DNA from: JAYPWI01 sp964629575
GTDB lineage: Bacteria; Actinomycetota; Acidimicrobiia; Acidimicrobiales; Poriferisodalaceae
DNA length: 64,000 bases
Direction: 5' to 3'
Assembly: GCA_964629575.1 (NCBI GenBank)
Contig: CAZVUM010000006.1
Span: 1 to 64,000 of the forward strand
In this document: one piece after another, positions 1 through 8,673 of the stretch
Position numbering within the stretch: position 1 is the first letter of the stretch
Layout of the letters: each line of letters begins with the position of its first letter
Position numbers and translations under genes: made by a program
The notes under the pieces: generated by a model
Databases searched by the model: none
Told to the model about the DNA's origin: nothing
What the model saw: only the letters and a program-made list of their open reading frames with translations

Positions 1-1599
1 GGAGCAGGCTTCGGCGGGCTCTACGCCTTGCACCACCTGCGGGACAAGATGGGCCTGTCGGTGCGGTCGTTCGACGGGGCCAGCGGAGTCGGCGGCACCT
101 GGTGGTTCAATCGCTACCCCGGCGCGCGGGTCGATGCACCGAGCAGCCCGTTCTACGCCTTCACGTTCAGCCAGGAACTGGTCGACGAGTGGGACTGGAC
201 GGAGACCCAGACCAAGGGCACCGACGTGCTCGCCTACCTCGAGCACGTCGCCGAACGCTTCGACCTGCTGAAGGACATCCAGTTCGACAGCTTCGTCGAG
301 GACGCCCGCTACGACGAGGCCACCCAGCGCTGGACGATCGAGACCTCCCAGGGCGACACGGCGTCTGCTCGATTCCTGATCTGCGCGACCGGCGCGCTGT
401 TCGTTGCCAACAAGCCGGACTATCCCGGCATCGACGACTTCGCCGGCGACATGTTCCACACCGGTCGCTGGCCGCATGAGCCTGTGTCCTTCGAGGGCAA
501 GCGGGTCGGTGTGATCGGGACCGGCTCGTCCGGGGTGCAGGCGATCCCGGAGATCGCCAAGACCGCCGATCACGTCACGGTCTTCCAGCGGACCCCGCAG
601 TACTCGCTCCCCGCCAGGAACCGGCCGCTCGCCGATGGCGAGCTGGACGAGTACCGGCAGGACTGGGGCAAGCTTCGCGAGTCGATGAACCGGCGCGGTG
701 GCTGGCCGTTCCCGGTGAGCCGTCTCAAGGCGAAGGACCACACTCCCGAGCAGCGCTGGGAGCGCTACGAGGAGATGTGGGAGCGCGGTGGGATGCACCT
801 CTCGATCAACAGCTTCGTGGGCGTCCTGGCGGACGAAGAGCTCAACAACGAAGTGAGCTACTTCGTGCGGAGCAAGATCCACGAGATCGTCGACGACCCC
901 GAAACGGCACGGAAGCTGACGCCCGACTACCACTTCGCCACCAAGCGGCTGATCCTCGACAACGGCTACTTCGAGACATACAACCGGGACAACGTCTCGC
1001 TCGTCGATCTTCGCGAGGACCCGATCGAGTCGTTCACGCCGACGAGCGTGATGACCGCCGACGGCGAGCACCCGATCGACATGCTGGTCCTCGCCACGGG
1101 CTTCGATGCGGTGAGCGGTTCGATGCTGAAGATCAACCCGCAGGGTCGCGGCGGCATGCGTCTCGCGGACAAGTGGGACCAGCGCTTCGACACGTACCTC
1201 GGGATGACGATCGCCGGTTTCCCGAACCTGTTCATGATCCACGGACCGACCTCGCCAGGCGTGCTGTTCACCATGCCGCTGGGCGGCGAGCGCCAGACCC
1301 AGTGGATCGACGCGTGCATCCGCCATCTCGACGAGAACGGTCTCGGCGCGATGGAGCCGACCGAGGACGCCGAGGCGGAGTGGGACGAGGAGATCATCGG
1401 GCTCGCGAACCGCACCCTCTACCCGCGAACCAAGTCCTGGTACACGGGGGCGAACATCCCGGGCAAGAACCGCCAGTTCCTCGCTCACCCGGCGGGATCG
1501 CGCTACTTCGATCACCTCAACGAGATCGCAGAGGGCGGCTTCGAGGGGTTCACCTTCGAGCCGGCACGAACCGAGGTGCCCGAGCCGGCCGCCGACTGA
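1..1599 (+). CDS. Baeyer-Villiger-type flavin monooxygenase, 5' end cut by window
   Basis: The reading frame is open from the first base (GAGFGG, the end of a Rossmann FAD-binding motif), so the start lies left of the window. About 532 residues are visible. Residues counted from base 1: the Baeyer-Villiger fingerprint F-x-G-x-x-x-H-x-x-x-W-P is seen as FAGDMFHTGRWP near 147-158, followed by a second Rossmann motif GTGSSG near 173 for NADPH. The ATGFD motif near the C-terminal third is also typical. Family members use FAD, NADPH and O2 to insert oxygen next to a ketone, making esters or lactones; some members are instead N- or S-oxygenases. The substrate cannot be told from sequence. The cytosolic enzyme fits the degradative context, and the MFS gene follows 54 bases downstream. 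Confidence 0.9.
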   Translation, partial: GAGFGGLYALHHLRDKMGLSVRSFDGASGVGGTWWFNRYPGARVDAPSSPFYAFTFSQELVDEWDWTETQTKGTDVLAYLEHVAERFDLLKDIQFDSFVEDARYDEATQRWTIETSQGDTASARFLICATGALFVANKPDYPGIDDFAGDMFHTGRWPHEPVSFEGKRVGVIGTGSSGVQAIPEIAKTADHVTVFQRTPQYSLPARNRPLADGELDEYRQDWGKLRESMNRRGGWPFPVSRLKAKDHTPEQRWERYEEMWERGGMHLSINSFVGVLADEELNNEVSYFVRSKIHEIVDDPETARKLTPDYHFATKRLILDNGYFETYNRDNVSLVDLREDPIESFTPTSVMTADGEHPIDMLVLATGFDAVSGSMLKINPQGRGGMRLADKWDQRFDTYLGMTIAGFPNLFMIHGPTSPGVLFTMPLGGERQTQWIDACIRHLDENGLGAMEPTEDAEAEWDEEIIGLANRTLYPRTKSWYTGANIPGKNRQFLAHPAGSRYFDHLNEIAEGGFEGFTFEPARTEVPEPAAD

Positions 1600-1652
1600 A
1601 CGGCCGTCGGTTCACTCGGCGGCCCCATGGCTTTCGCCCTACAGTTCCTCTC

Positions 1653-2966
1653 GTGAGGCAAGTGACACCGGAGGCGGCCGCGCCCGACCCGCCGCCCAGG
1701 CGTCGCACCCTGACCGGACTCGCCGCGGTCGGACTGATGGCGGTGACAGCTGCGGTGGCCCAGGCCTTCGGGCGGCTGACCTACGGCATCCTGCTGCCTG
1801 CGATTCGCGACGACTTCGGGCTCTCCAACACCGTGGCCGGGTCACTCGCCACGGTGAACGTCGCTGCGTATCTCGTCGGCACGTTGGTGGTGGCTTGGGC
1901 GACAGCGCGGTATCGGCTGCTCGCGGTGATGCGTGTGGGCATGCTGCTGGCCGTCGCCGGACTGGCTCTCTCGGCGGCAGCTCCGAGCGTCGCCGTGTTG
2001 GCTGTGGGGCTCTTCCTCTTGGGTCTGGGCGGAGCGCTGACGTGGATCCCGACGCCCGCCATCGCGGCAGACGCGATGGCACCCGAGAAGCGGGCGTTCG
2101 CCATCGGGGTCCTCGGATCCGGAATCGGCCTTGGCGTGGTGTTCACCGGACAACTCGCGGGGATCGTGCGGTCGACGCTCGGGGATGAGTCCTGGCGGAC
2201 CGTCTACGCAGTCCAATGCCTCATCGGCGTCGTCGTGGTGGTCGGTGCCATGGCGCTGGTCGGGCATCGCCAGGACCGCCCGACAGCCAACGCAGGCACC
2301 GGGGGCCTGGCAGCGCTGCGCCGCACCCGGGGTTGGGCCCCGATGACGTGCGCTTACACGACATTCGGGCTGATGTACCTCCTCGTCCTGGGGTTCCTGA
2401 CGACGAGGCTCGAGGACGACAGCGGTTGGACGACATCCCAGGCGTCTCTCGCGTTCTCGCTGCTCGGGGTCGCCGTGATCTTCGGGGGGCCGCTCTTCAT
2501 CGCGATCACCGGGAAGATCGGACCGCGGCTGGCGCTGACGACGGCGTTCGCCACCTGGGGGATCGTCACGTTGGTGATCATCCCTGGCTGGCTCGGGCCG
2601 ACGTTGGTCTCTTCGACCGTGCTCGGGCTGCTGTTCTCGGGCATGCCGATCATGTTCACGCTGTACTTCGTCAGCAACACGACACCCGAGGACTACGGCC
2701 CGGCGTTCGCTGTGGCCACGCTCGCCTTCGGCGTGGCCCAGATGGTGTCGCCGCAGGTCGGCGGCTCCATCGCCGACATCGCCGGTTCGTTCACCTTGGT
2801 GTTCCTGCTGTCGGCGGGGCTGGCTGTCGTCGGCCTCATCGCTGCGCTGAGCCTTCCGCGTGACGGCCAGCCGGTGAGTTCGCCGGCAGCCGATTGGCGT
2901 GAGATCAACATGACGTTCGCCATCGCGCCGGTGGAGGCGCCCGAGGACGCGCCGGTCGAGGCCTGA
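1653..2966 (+). CDS. MFS transporter, YbfB/YjiJ-like (MFS_4)
   Basis: A 437-residue hydrophobic protein with about twelve predicted membrane segments. The N-terminal AFGRLTYGILLPAIRDDFGL region followed by a 'GSLATVNVAAYLVGT' helix matches the YbfB/YjiJ-like branch of the major facilitator superfamily. The start is taken as GTG at 1653; a second in-frame GTG lies at 1662. The frame remains open far upstream inside the monooxygenase gene, but that part is a shadow. The tail after the last helix is short and acidic. It lies between a monooxygenase and a sulfatase on the same strand, so it may import or export their substrate or product. Substrate and direction are not determinable here. Confidence 0.85.
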   Translation: MRQVTPEAAAPDPPPRRRTLTGLAAVGLMAVTAAVAQAFGRLTYGILLPAIRDDFGLSNTVAGSLATVNVAAYLVGTLVVAWATARYRLLAVMRVGMLLAVAGLALSAAAPSVAVLAVGLFLLGLGGALTWIPTPAIAADAMAPEKRAFAIGVLGSGIGLGVVFTGQLAGIVRSTLGDESWRTVYAVQCLIGVVVVVGAMALVGHRQDRPTANAGTGGLAALRRTRGWAPMTCAYTTFGLMYLLVLGFLTTRLEDDSGWTTSQASLAFSLLGVAVIFGGPLFIAITGKIGPRLALTTAFATWGIVTLVIIPGWLGPTLVSSTVLGLLFSGMPIMFTLYFVSNTTPEDYGPAFAVATLAFGVAQMVSPQVGGSIADIAGSFTLVFLLSAGLAVVGLIAALSLPRDGQPVSSPAADWREINMTFAIAPVEAPEDAPVEA

Positions 2967-3005
2967 ATACCCCGCCGTCGGGGCAGCACCCGGGACTCGC
3001 GTACC

Positions 3006-4433
3006 GTGCGGTGCGTGGAAGGCGGCACCGATCCCAGGCCGGAGAACATCCTGTGGGTGTTCAGCGACCAGCACCGCCACGACGTCATGGGATGCGCGGG
3101 CCACCCGGTTGCGGAGACACCCACTCTCGACCGGATTGCCGCAGAGGGCGTGCGCTTCACCCGAGTCTGGTGTCAGAGCCCGATCTGTCAGCCGAGCCGG
3201 GCGAGCGTGATCACGGGTCGGTACCCGGGACAGCTCGACGTGACAGGCAACACGGGCGGTTTCGACCCGACCTGGCCGACGGTGATGAAGAACCTGCAGG
3301 CCGTCGGCTACGAGACAGCGACGATCGGCAAGACGCACTACCACGAGTCCTACGCACCGAAGGGAAGCGAACCCTTCGACATGCGCGATCGGGCGTCTTT
3401 CGTCGGCGAGTTCGGCTGGGACCACGTGTTGGAGGAATACGACAAGTACCTCCACTGCGCCGAGCATCTACGCACGCCCTACGTCGATCATCTCGACGAC
3501 CACGGACTTCTCGACGCCTATCGCGAACAGATCAGAGGCATTTTTCGGCTCACGCCGACTCATTGGCGCGGTGAGACCAGTGTCTTGCCGCCCGAGCTCG
3601 ACCTGACCAACTTTCTCGCGGACGCGGCGATCGACTGGCTTCGAGGCCGGGATGGCACCCGACCGTTCTTCCTGAAGCTCGCCTTCGTGCAGCCGCACGT
3701 TCCGCTCGTCGACGATCCCACGTGGGCGGCGCGCTACGCCGACGCGCCGATCGAACTTCCCGACACGACGGCGCCGGTGAAAGAGCCGGAGACCTGGGGA
3801 AAGTACCTCAGCGTGCTCGACGGTCACTCGCAGGTGCAGACGATGGACGACGACTTCGTCCGAAGCGGGATCCGTCACTACCTGGGGATGGTGTCGCTCA
3901 TCGACCAGCGACTCGGGGACGTGATGAGCGAGCTGGAGGACCGCGGCGAGCTCGAGCGCACGTGGATCGTGTACACGTGCGACCACGGGGAGATGCTGGG
4001 GAGCCACGGGCTCTGGGCGAAGATGAACTTCTACGCGCCCTCGGTCCAGGTGCCGCTGCTCATCCGTCCGCCCGGCGGTGTGGCGCCTCGCGTCGAGGAG
4101 GGCCTCGCCGAGCTGACCGATGTCACTGCGACGCTGGCGGCAATCGGCGGCGCTCCGCCGCCCGATGGCGGTGCCGGCTTTTCGTTGCTGCCGGCACTCG
4201 AAGGGCCCCTCCACGGGAGGGAGCGACTGTTCTCCCGGATCGGCAACTTCGCCGGCATCCGCACTGATCGCTACCGAGCGACCGTGCATGTCCCAACCGG
4301 CACCCCGTGCGAGCTGTTCGACCTCGAAGTCGATCCCGGCGAGACCGAGAACCGTGTCGCCGACCCGTCGTCGGCCTCCGTGCGCGACGACCTGACCGGT
4401 GCGCTCATGACCCAGGACACCGCCGAGGGCTGA
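3006..4433 (+). CDS. Arylsulfatase-type sulfatase
   Basis: A 475-residue protein of the alkaline-phosphatase/sulfatase superfamily. The active-site box C-x-P-S-R appears as CQPSR with Cys near residue 61. That cysteine would be converted to formylglycine by a separate maturation enzyme. Metal-binding motifs are WVFSDQHRHD near 17-26 and CDHGEMLGSHG near 324. It hydrolyses sulfate esters, of unknown organic substrate. No signal peptide is apparent, suggesting a cytoplasmic enzyme acting on an imported molecule, which fits the MFS gene 39 bases upstream. GTG at 3006 is used; an in-frame GTG at 3015 is an equally plausible start. No formylglycine-generating enzyme gene is in the window. Confidence 0.9.
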   Translation: MRCVEGGTDPRPENILWVFSDQHRHDVMGCAGHPVAETPTLDRIAAEGVRFTRVWCQSPICQPSRASVITGRYPGQLDVTGNTGGFDPTWPTVMKNLQAVGYETATIGKTHYHESYAPKGSEPFDMRDRASFVGEFGWDHVLEEYDKYLHCAEHLRTPYVDHLDDHGLLDAYREQIRGIFRLTPTHWRGETSVLPPELDLTNFLADAAIDWLRGRDGTRPFFLKLAFVQPHVPLVDDPTWAARYADAPIELPDTTAPVKEPETWGKYLSVLDGHSQVQTMDDDFVRSGIRHYLGMVSLIDQRLGDVMSELEDRGELERTWIVYTCDHGEMLGSHGLWAKMNFYAPSVQVPLLIRPPGGVAPRVEEGLAELTDVTATLAAIGGAPPPDGGAGFSLLPALEGPLHGRERLFSRIGNFAGIRTDRYRATVHVPTGTPCELFDLEVDPGETENRVADPSSASVRDDLTGALMTQDTAEG

Positions 4434-4718
4434 TCCCTAAATCCCCTTGTTGCTTGCTTCGCGGAAGGTCCTAGGACTCCCGATGACACGCATCAAAGCG
4501 TGCGGTCGCAAGAAAAGGCGTCCCACGGTCGATTTTGAGGTCGTCAGCGCGGCGGTGGTCGCTCGATCGCCAAGCGTCGGGCAAACCGAGCCAAAGAGAA
4601 GCTTAAGTGATCGGTTTGAGCTGAGGGCGTGGGTGGTCTGAGCCCTCCACCAGATGTCCTATGGCGCCTACGACCTCGGTTTCGCAACGATCCAATCACG
4701 GACAACGGAAGGCCGATC

Positions 4719-5525
4719 ATGGTGCTCCTGGAGGAGACAGACCTTGTTGACAATGAGCAGGATCCACTGTGTTGTGTGACCACACAATTCGAACCGGTGG
4801 ATCTCGTTCAGCTCGACCAGGCGCAACTGCACGACCGTGACGAGAGCAAAGTAATCCTCCGCACCGACGACGTGCCTCAGTCTCTTGCTTGTCTTGCTGA
4901 CGACTACTTCATTCTCGAACACGAGGGAGAGCGGCTGCAGTCGTACCGAAACAAGTACTTCGACAGCCCCGACCTCCGCAACTACCACGAGCACCACAAC
5001 CAGAAGAGCCGTCGACTGAAGGTGCGGTACCGCACCTACGCCAACTCCGACCTCACGTTCTTCGAGATCAAGCGCAGCGTGGGTGGCCGGACGGTCAAGG
5101 ACCGGCAGCTGTCACGCCCGCCCGCGGACATGCTCTGGGATCCGGACTGTTCCTTTTTCCTCGAGCGAACCGGCCTCTCGCCCGCGGGACTCATTCCGTC
5201 CTTGATGGTGAGCTACGAGCGAATCCTGCTGGTCAAACGCGACTTCTCCGAGCGAGTGACGATCGATTTCGACCTCAGCTTCGTCAGCTTTGATGGCGAG
5301 GTCGAGGTACCAGGTCTGGCGATCTGCGAGTTCAAACAACCCAGGCTGGATCGGCGCTCACCGGCAATGTTGGCGATGAATCGCCGCCCTCAGAACTTTT
5401 CCAAGTACTGCATGGGACTGGCATCGTGTGACCCTCTCTTGAGAAGGAATCGATTCAAGAAGGTCTTTCTCAGCCTCGAGGCTCTCGATGCGCTGCCGAC
5501 CGACGCGCATCAGGAGTTGGTGTGA
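4719..5525 (+). CDS. VTC-domain polyphosphate polymerase-like protein
   Basis: A 268-residue protein resembling the VTC domain (the catalytic tunnel domain of the yeast vacuolar transporter chaperone, which makes polyphosphate from ATP). The visible pattern is basic and acidic strands lining the tunnel: RNKYFDSPD, KVRYRTY, FFEIKR, a central 'SYERILLVKRD' strand, IDFDLSF and ICEFKQPRLDRRS. ATG at 4719 is chosen because GGAAGG sits about seven bases upstream; a longer frame to 4629 lacks such support. The gene overlaps the next by four bases (GTGA), indicating coupled translation with the DUF4956 membrane protein. The 285 bases upstream hold no gene I can support and look less GC-rich than the surroundings. 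Confidence 0.85.
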   Translation: MVLLEETDLVDNEQDPLCCVTTQFEPVDLVQLDQAQLHDRDESKVILRTDDVPQSLACLADDYFILEHEGERLQSYRNKYFDSPDLRNYHEHHNQKSRRLKVRYRTYANSDLTFFEIKRSVGGRTVKDRQLSRPPADMLWDPDCSFFLERTGLSPAGLIPSLMVSYERILLVKRDFSERVTIDFDLSFVSFDGEVEVPGLAICEFKQPRLDRRSPAMLAMNRRPQNFSKYCMGLASCDPLLRRNRFKKVFLSLEALDALPTDAHQELV

Positions 5526-6178
5526 GTTCCCTGATGGCGGCCATCGAAATCGTGGATGCGACGCGTCTGCCCGAGTTTCTGATCGGATTGGGATTCGACG
5601 CCGTGGCTATCGCGGCCTTGGCGATCCTGACCTATCGACGGGCCAGGTCCAGGGCGACATACGTCTTCACGCTGGTCGTCGTCAACATCGTGGTGTTCTT
5701 CGTGACCTACCTCATGGCGAGCGCCGCCGTGAGCGTCAACGTCGGCTTCGGTCTGTTCGCGCTGTTCGGCATCCTGCGATTCCGGACCGGGACGCTGCCC
5801 GTGCTCGAGATGACGTACCTCTTCGCTGCGATTGCGCTGGCGTCGTTCAATGCCTTGGCCCTTGTCTCGTTGACATTGGTCGAGGCCGTGGTCGCGAACC
5901 TGGTGATCATCGTCGTGCTCGAGGTGCTCGGTGGCGTCTGGCTGTCCCAGCAGGCGCAAGTTCACTCGATCACCTACGAGCGGCTGGAGCTCGTTCATCC
6001 CAACCGGCGAGATGAGTTGCTCGCGGATCTGCGGGAAAGGACCGGTCTCCCGATCCTCAGTGTCACCGTCCACGACATCAACTTCTTGAACGACACCGCC
6101 AAAATCTCGGTCCGGGTCCCAGCAACCGAAAACGACTCGGTGCTGGTGCACGCGGGCGAGGAACGCTACGAGCAGTGA
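5522..6178 (+). CDS. DUF4956 family membrane protein
   Basis: A 218-residue protein with four or so membrane helices in the first 145 residues and a soluble C-terminal domain of about 70 residues. The central GFGLFALFGILRFRTG stretch is the hallmark of DUF4956, a family commonly encoded beside bacterial VTC-domain genes. It starts with GTG inside the stop region of the VTC gene (GTGA overlap), so the two are almost certainly one operon. By analogy to eukaryotic VTC complexes, where polymer synthesis is coupled to membrane translocation, it may anchor or pair with the polymerase. That role is inference; no function is established for the family as far as I know. Confidence 0.85.
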   Translation: MSSLMAAIEIVDATRLPEFLIGLGFDAVAIAALAILTYRRARSRATYVFTLVVVNIVVFFVTYLMASAAVSVNVGFGLFALFGILRFRTGTLPVLEMTYLFAAIALASFNALALVSLTLVEAVVANLVIIVVLEVLGGVWLSQQAQVHSITYERLELVHPNRRDELLADLRERTGLPILSVTVHDINFLNDTAKISVRVPATENDSVLVHAGEERYEQ

Positions 6179-6243
6179 CCTTGATCGCGCGCAGTCGGGC
6201 CGATCGGCATCGGGGCTCACTGGGGTCGAGCAAGCCGACGCCG

Positions 6244-6304
6244 CAGGCCCGGAAGTGGGGAGCGACCTAAGGTTCAGAGCGCCAGGTCCGCAAGTGGGGG
6301 AACG
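6244..6304 (+). repeat. Two imperfect direct repeats upstream of the thiolase-like gene
   Basis: Two copies of a 21-22-base element (CAGG[C/T]CCG[G/C]AAGTGGGG then a purine run and CG) lie at 6244-6264 and 6283-6304, 39 bases apart start to start. The second copy includes the GGGGGA that serves as ribosome-binding site for the gene starting at 6311. They may be operator half-sites or a simple local duplication. Confidence 0.4.
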
Positions 6305-6310
6305 CAGGCG

Positions 6311-7480
6311 ATGAACATTTCGGGAACGGCGGCCATCGTCGGAGTGGCCGAGACCGACTACGTGAGGGGCGCAGAGGACAGCGTGCCGGAGCTGATCCTC
6401 GACGCCTGCATGCGGGCGGTCGCCGACGCGGGCATGGATCCCTCAGAGATCGACGGGCTGATCCCGCCGCCCGGAATCATCCCCGCGGAGGAGATCGCCG
6501 CCAACATGGGGATCCCCGAGCTGCGGTATGCCGTCACGGTCCACATGGGCGGAGCCAGCCCGGTTGCCGCGCTGCAGTCCGCCGTCATGGCCATCAGCGC
6601 GGGGATTGCCGAGAACGTGCTGGTCACGGTGGGTTGGAACGGCTACTCGGCGTTCCGCCCGGGCCGCGCCCCCAAGACGCGGCGCAAGATGGATCCGATG
6701 CCGTTCGTCGACATCGCGCGCAACTACTACGCCCCCTACGGCGTGTACTCGGCGATGCAGTGGTATGCGACCTACATCCAGCGCTACGTGGCCACCTACG
6801 GAATCACGCCGGAGAACGCTGCTGAAGTCGCGCTCGCGTGCCGCCAGCACGCCCACCTCAACGAGAAGGCGCTCATGGGCGGCCGCGAGATGACGTTTGA
6901 CGACTACATGGCCTCGGACATGATGACCGAGCCCATGCGCAAGCTCGACTGCTGTCTCGAGACTGATTGCGCCAACGCGATCGTGCTCACATCGGCCGAG
7001 CGGGCCAAGGACCTCAAACACCACCCGGTTCTGTGGCTCGGCGGCGCTGAGGGGCACCCGTACCCAGCGGACGAGATCACCAATCGGCCGGACATCTTGA
7101 AGCTCGGCCTCGACTACGCCGCCCCTCGGGCGTTCGCGATGGCGGGCGTGAAGCCGCACGACATGGACTTCCTGCAGATCTACGACTGCTTCACCTACGT
7201 CGTGCTGATGGAACTCGAGGCCATCGGCATGTGCGAGAAGGGCGCGGCTGGAGAGTTCGTGGCCGACGGCAACATCACTCTCGAGGGGAAGTACCCGATG
7301 AACACCCACGGCGGGCTGCTCTCCCAGGGGCACTGCTGGGGGATGAACCACATCATCGAGGCGACCCGCCAGCTTCGCCACGAGGGTGGCGACGCACAGG
7401 TTCCCGACGCCGAACTCGGTGTCGTGACGGGGTACGGCGACATGGGCGACGGCAGCCTGGCTGTCCTGGCGAGGGCATAG
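6311..7480 (+). CDS. Thiolase-fold protein without nucleophilic Cys (Ltp2/SCP-x-like)
   Basis: A 389-residue thiolase-superfamily protein. Where true thiolases have the acylated cysteine (C-x-S-G), this one reads HMGGASP (about residues 79-85), so it cannot do classic thiolysis. The C-terminal block NTHGGLLSQGH keeps the histidine, but the second catalytic cysteine region reads GYGDMGDGS. This pattern is that of lipid-transfer-protein-like thiolases, including the Ltp2 aldolases that cleave beta-hydroxyacyl-CoA side chains together with a DUF35 partner. Such a partner gene follows nine bases later. Tyrosines in IYDCFTY (about 291 and 297) are candidates for the aldolase acid/base. The start is ATG with a GGGGGA site. 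Retro-aldolase activity is inferred. Confidence 0.85.
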   Translation: MNISGTAAIVGVAETDYVRGAEDSVPELILDACMRAVADAGMDPSEIDGLIPPPGIIPAEEIAANMGIPELRYAVTVHMGGASPVAALQSAVMAISAGIAENVLVTVGWNGYSAFRPGRAPKTRRKMDPMPFVDIARNYYAPYGVYSAMQWYATYIQRYVATYGITPENAAEVALACRQHAHLNEKALMGGREMTFDDYMASDMMTEPMRKLDCCLETDCANAIVLTSAERAKDLKHHPVLWLGGAEGHPYPADEITNRPDILKLGLDYAAPRAFAMAGVKPHDMDFLQIYDCFTYVVLMELEAIGMCEKGAAGEFVADGNITLEGKYPMNTHGGLLSQGHCWGMNHIIEATRQLRHEGGDAQVPDAELGVVTGYGDMGDGSLAVLARA

Positions 7481-7489
7481 GGGACGGCG

Positions 7490-7900
7490 ATGGCAACGAC
7501 CAAGAAGTACGTCCCCAAGCCGGAGGGCATGGGTCTGGAGTTCCACCAGGCGTGTGTGTCCACGGGCGTGCTGCACCTCCAGCGGTGCACCGACTGCAAC
7601 GAGTACCGCCACCCGCCGCGGTGGTACTGCCCCCACTGCCACTCGAAGAACTACGACTTCGTGCCGGTGTCTGGCGAGGGGACCATTTACTCGATGGTGA
7701 TCAACCACTACACCGTGGATCGCGGGTGGGCCGACGAGGTGCCCTACATCTCAGCTGTCGTCCAGCTGACCGAGGGCCCGCGGGTCGTCGGTCATCTCAG
7801 GGGAGTCGAACCCGGCGGGGCGGAGCTGGGCCAGGCGGTCCAGGTCGTCGTGGAGCCGCGGGGCGAGGAGTTCGCTTTCCTCAGCGTCGACCTCGCCTGA
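7490..7900 (+). CDS. DUF35 OB-fold protein with zinc ribbon
   Basis: A 136-residue protein with an N-terminal zinc ribbon (CTDCNEY and CPHCHS, about residues 29-32 and 45-48, four cysteines) followed by an OB-fold strand region (GEGTIYSMVINH, then PRVVGHLRG). DUF35 proteins are obligate partners of thiolase-fold aldolases and of some hydratases, binding acyl-CoA and shaping the active site. It is nine bases downstream of the cysteine-less thiolase-fold gene, so a 1:1 complex acting on a CoA ester is likely. The start is ATG at 7490. Confidence 0.88.
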   Translation: MATTKKYVPKPEGMGLEFHQACVSTGVLHLQRCTDCNEYRHPPRWYCPHCHSKNYDFVPVSGEGTIYSMVINHYTVDRGWADEVPYISAVVQLTEGPRVVGHLRGVEPGGAELGQAVQVVVEPRGEEFAFLSVDLA

Positions 7901-7977
7901 ACGGTCGGGCGGTGGTCTGACACCGCAGCGGTCGAGCGGCCATACTCGACCCGACGCACGACAGGAGAGACCGCAAC

Positions 7978-8655
7978 GTGGAGTTCCAAGACCTGGCCTA
8001 CGGACGGCGAAGCATCCGGGGATACAAGCCCGATCGTGTTCCGCAGGAACTGCTCGACGAGATCATCGACGTGGCCGCACAGTGCCCCTCGTCGATGAAC
8101 ACACAGCCGTGGCATGTCCACGTTGTGACCGGCGACGTCCTCGACCGCATTCGCAAGGGCAACACGGAGCGGATGCTCGAGACAGGTCAGCCGGACCGGG
8201 AGATCCGCGGTCATGGACGGTACGAAGGGGACCACCGGGACCGTCAGAAGCGGGTTGCCGCTCAGCTGTTCGACGCAGCGGGGATCGGTTGGGACAACGC
8301 AGAGCAGCGCCAGGACTGGGTGATGCGCGGGTTCCGCCAGTTCGATGCGCCGGTCTCGGTGATCGGCTGTATCGACCGCGACCTCTACGACTCCACCGAG
8401 GCCTACTTCGACCTCGGTCAGTTCGTGTACGGCATGGTGCTCGCCGCATGGGACCGCGGTGTCGGTGCTGTCATCAACGGGCAGGGAATCATGCAATCGT
8501 CAGTCGTGCGTGCCGAGGCGAACATCCCGGACGATCAGCTGATCGTGATCACAGTGGCCATGGGCTTCCCCAACGACGACTTCGCAGCCAATGAGGTGGT
8601 GTCCGAACGCCGCCCCGTGGCCGAGATCGCCACCTATCGCGGGTTCGACACCTGA
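7978..8655 (+). CDS. Nitroreductase-family flavoprotein
   Basis: A 225-residue FMN-dependent nitroreductase-fold protein. The N-terminal GRRSIRGYKPD block and the AAQCPSSMNTQPWHVHVV motif (FMN phosphate and ring contacts) are clear, and the C-terminal 'VITVAMGFPNDDF' block closes the fold. These enzymes use NAD(P)H to reduce nitro groups, quinones or enones; some act as dehydrogenases in ring catabolism. It starts with GTG at 7978 behind an AGGAGAG site. It sits between the thiolase/DUF35 pair and hydantoinase genes on the same strand, with gaps under 80 bases, so it is probably co-transcribed. Confidence 0.88.
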   Translation: MEFQDLAYGRRSIRGYKPDRVPQELLDEIIDVAAQCPSSMNTQPWHVHVVTGDVLDRIRKGNTERMLETGQPDREIRGHGRYEGDHRDRQKRVAAQLFDAAGIGWDNAEQRQDWVMRGFRQFDAPVSVIGCIDRDLYDSTEAYFDLGQFVYGMVLAAWDRGVGAVINGQGIMQSSVVRAEANIPDDQLIVITVAMGFPNDDFAANEVVSERRPVAEIATYRGFDT

Positions 8656-8673
8656 GCGAGAGGGGCCGTCGAC

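Noticed and set aside
777..1652. Upstream extension of the MFS frame into the monooxygenase gene
   Set aside because: Translation there is Arg/Gly-rich shadow of the monooxygenase; conserved MFS sequence begins only after 1653.
1842..3467. A 541-codon open frame on the minus strand
   Set aside because: Antisense to the MFS and sulfatase genes, low-complexity His/Arg-rich, no family motif.
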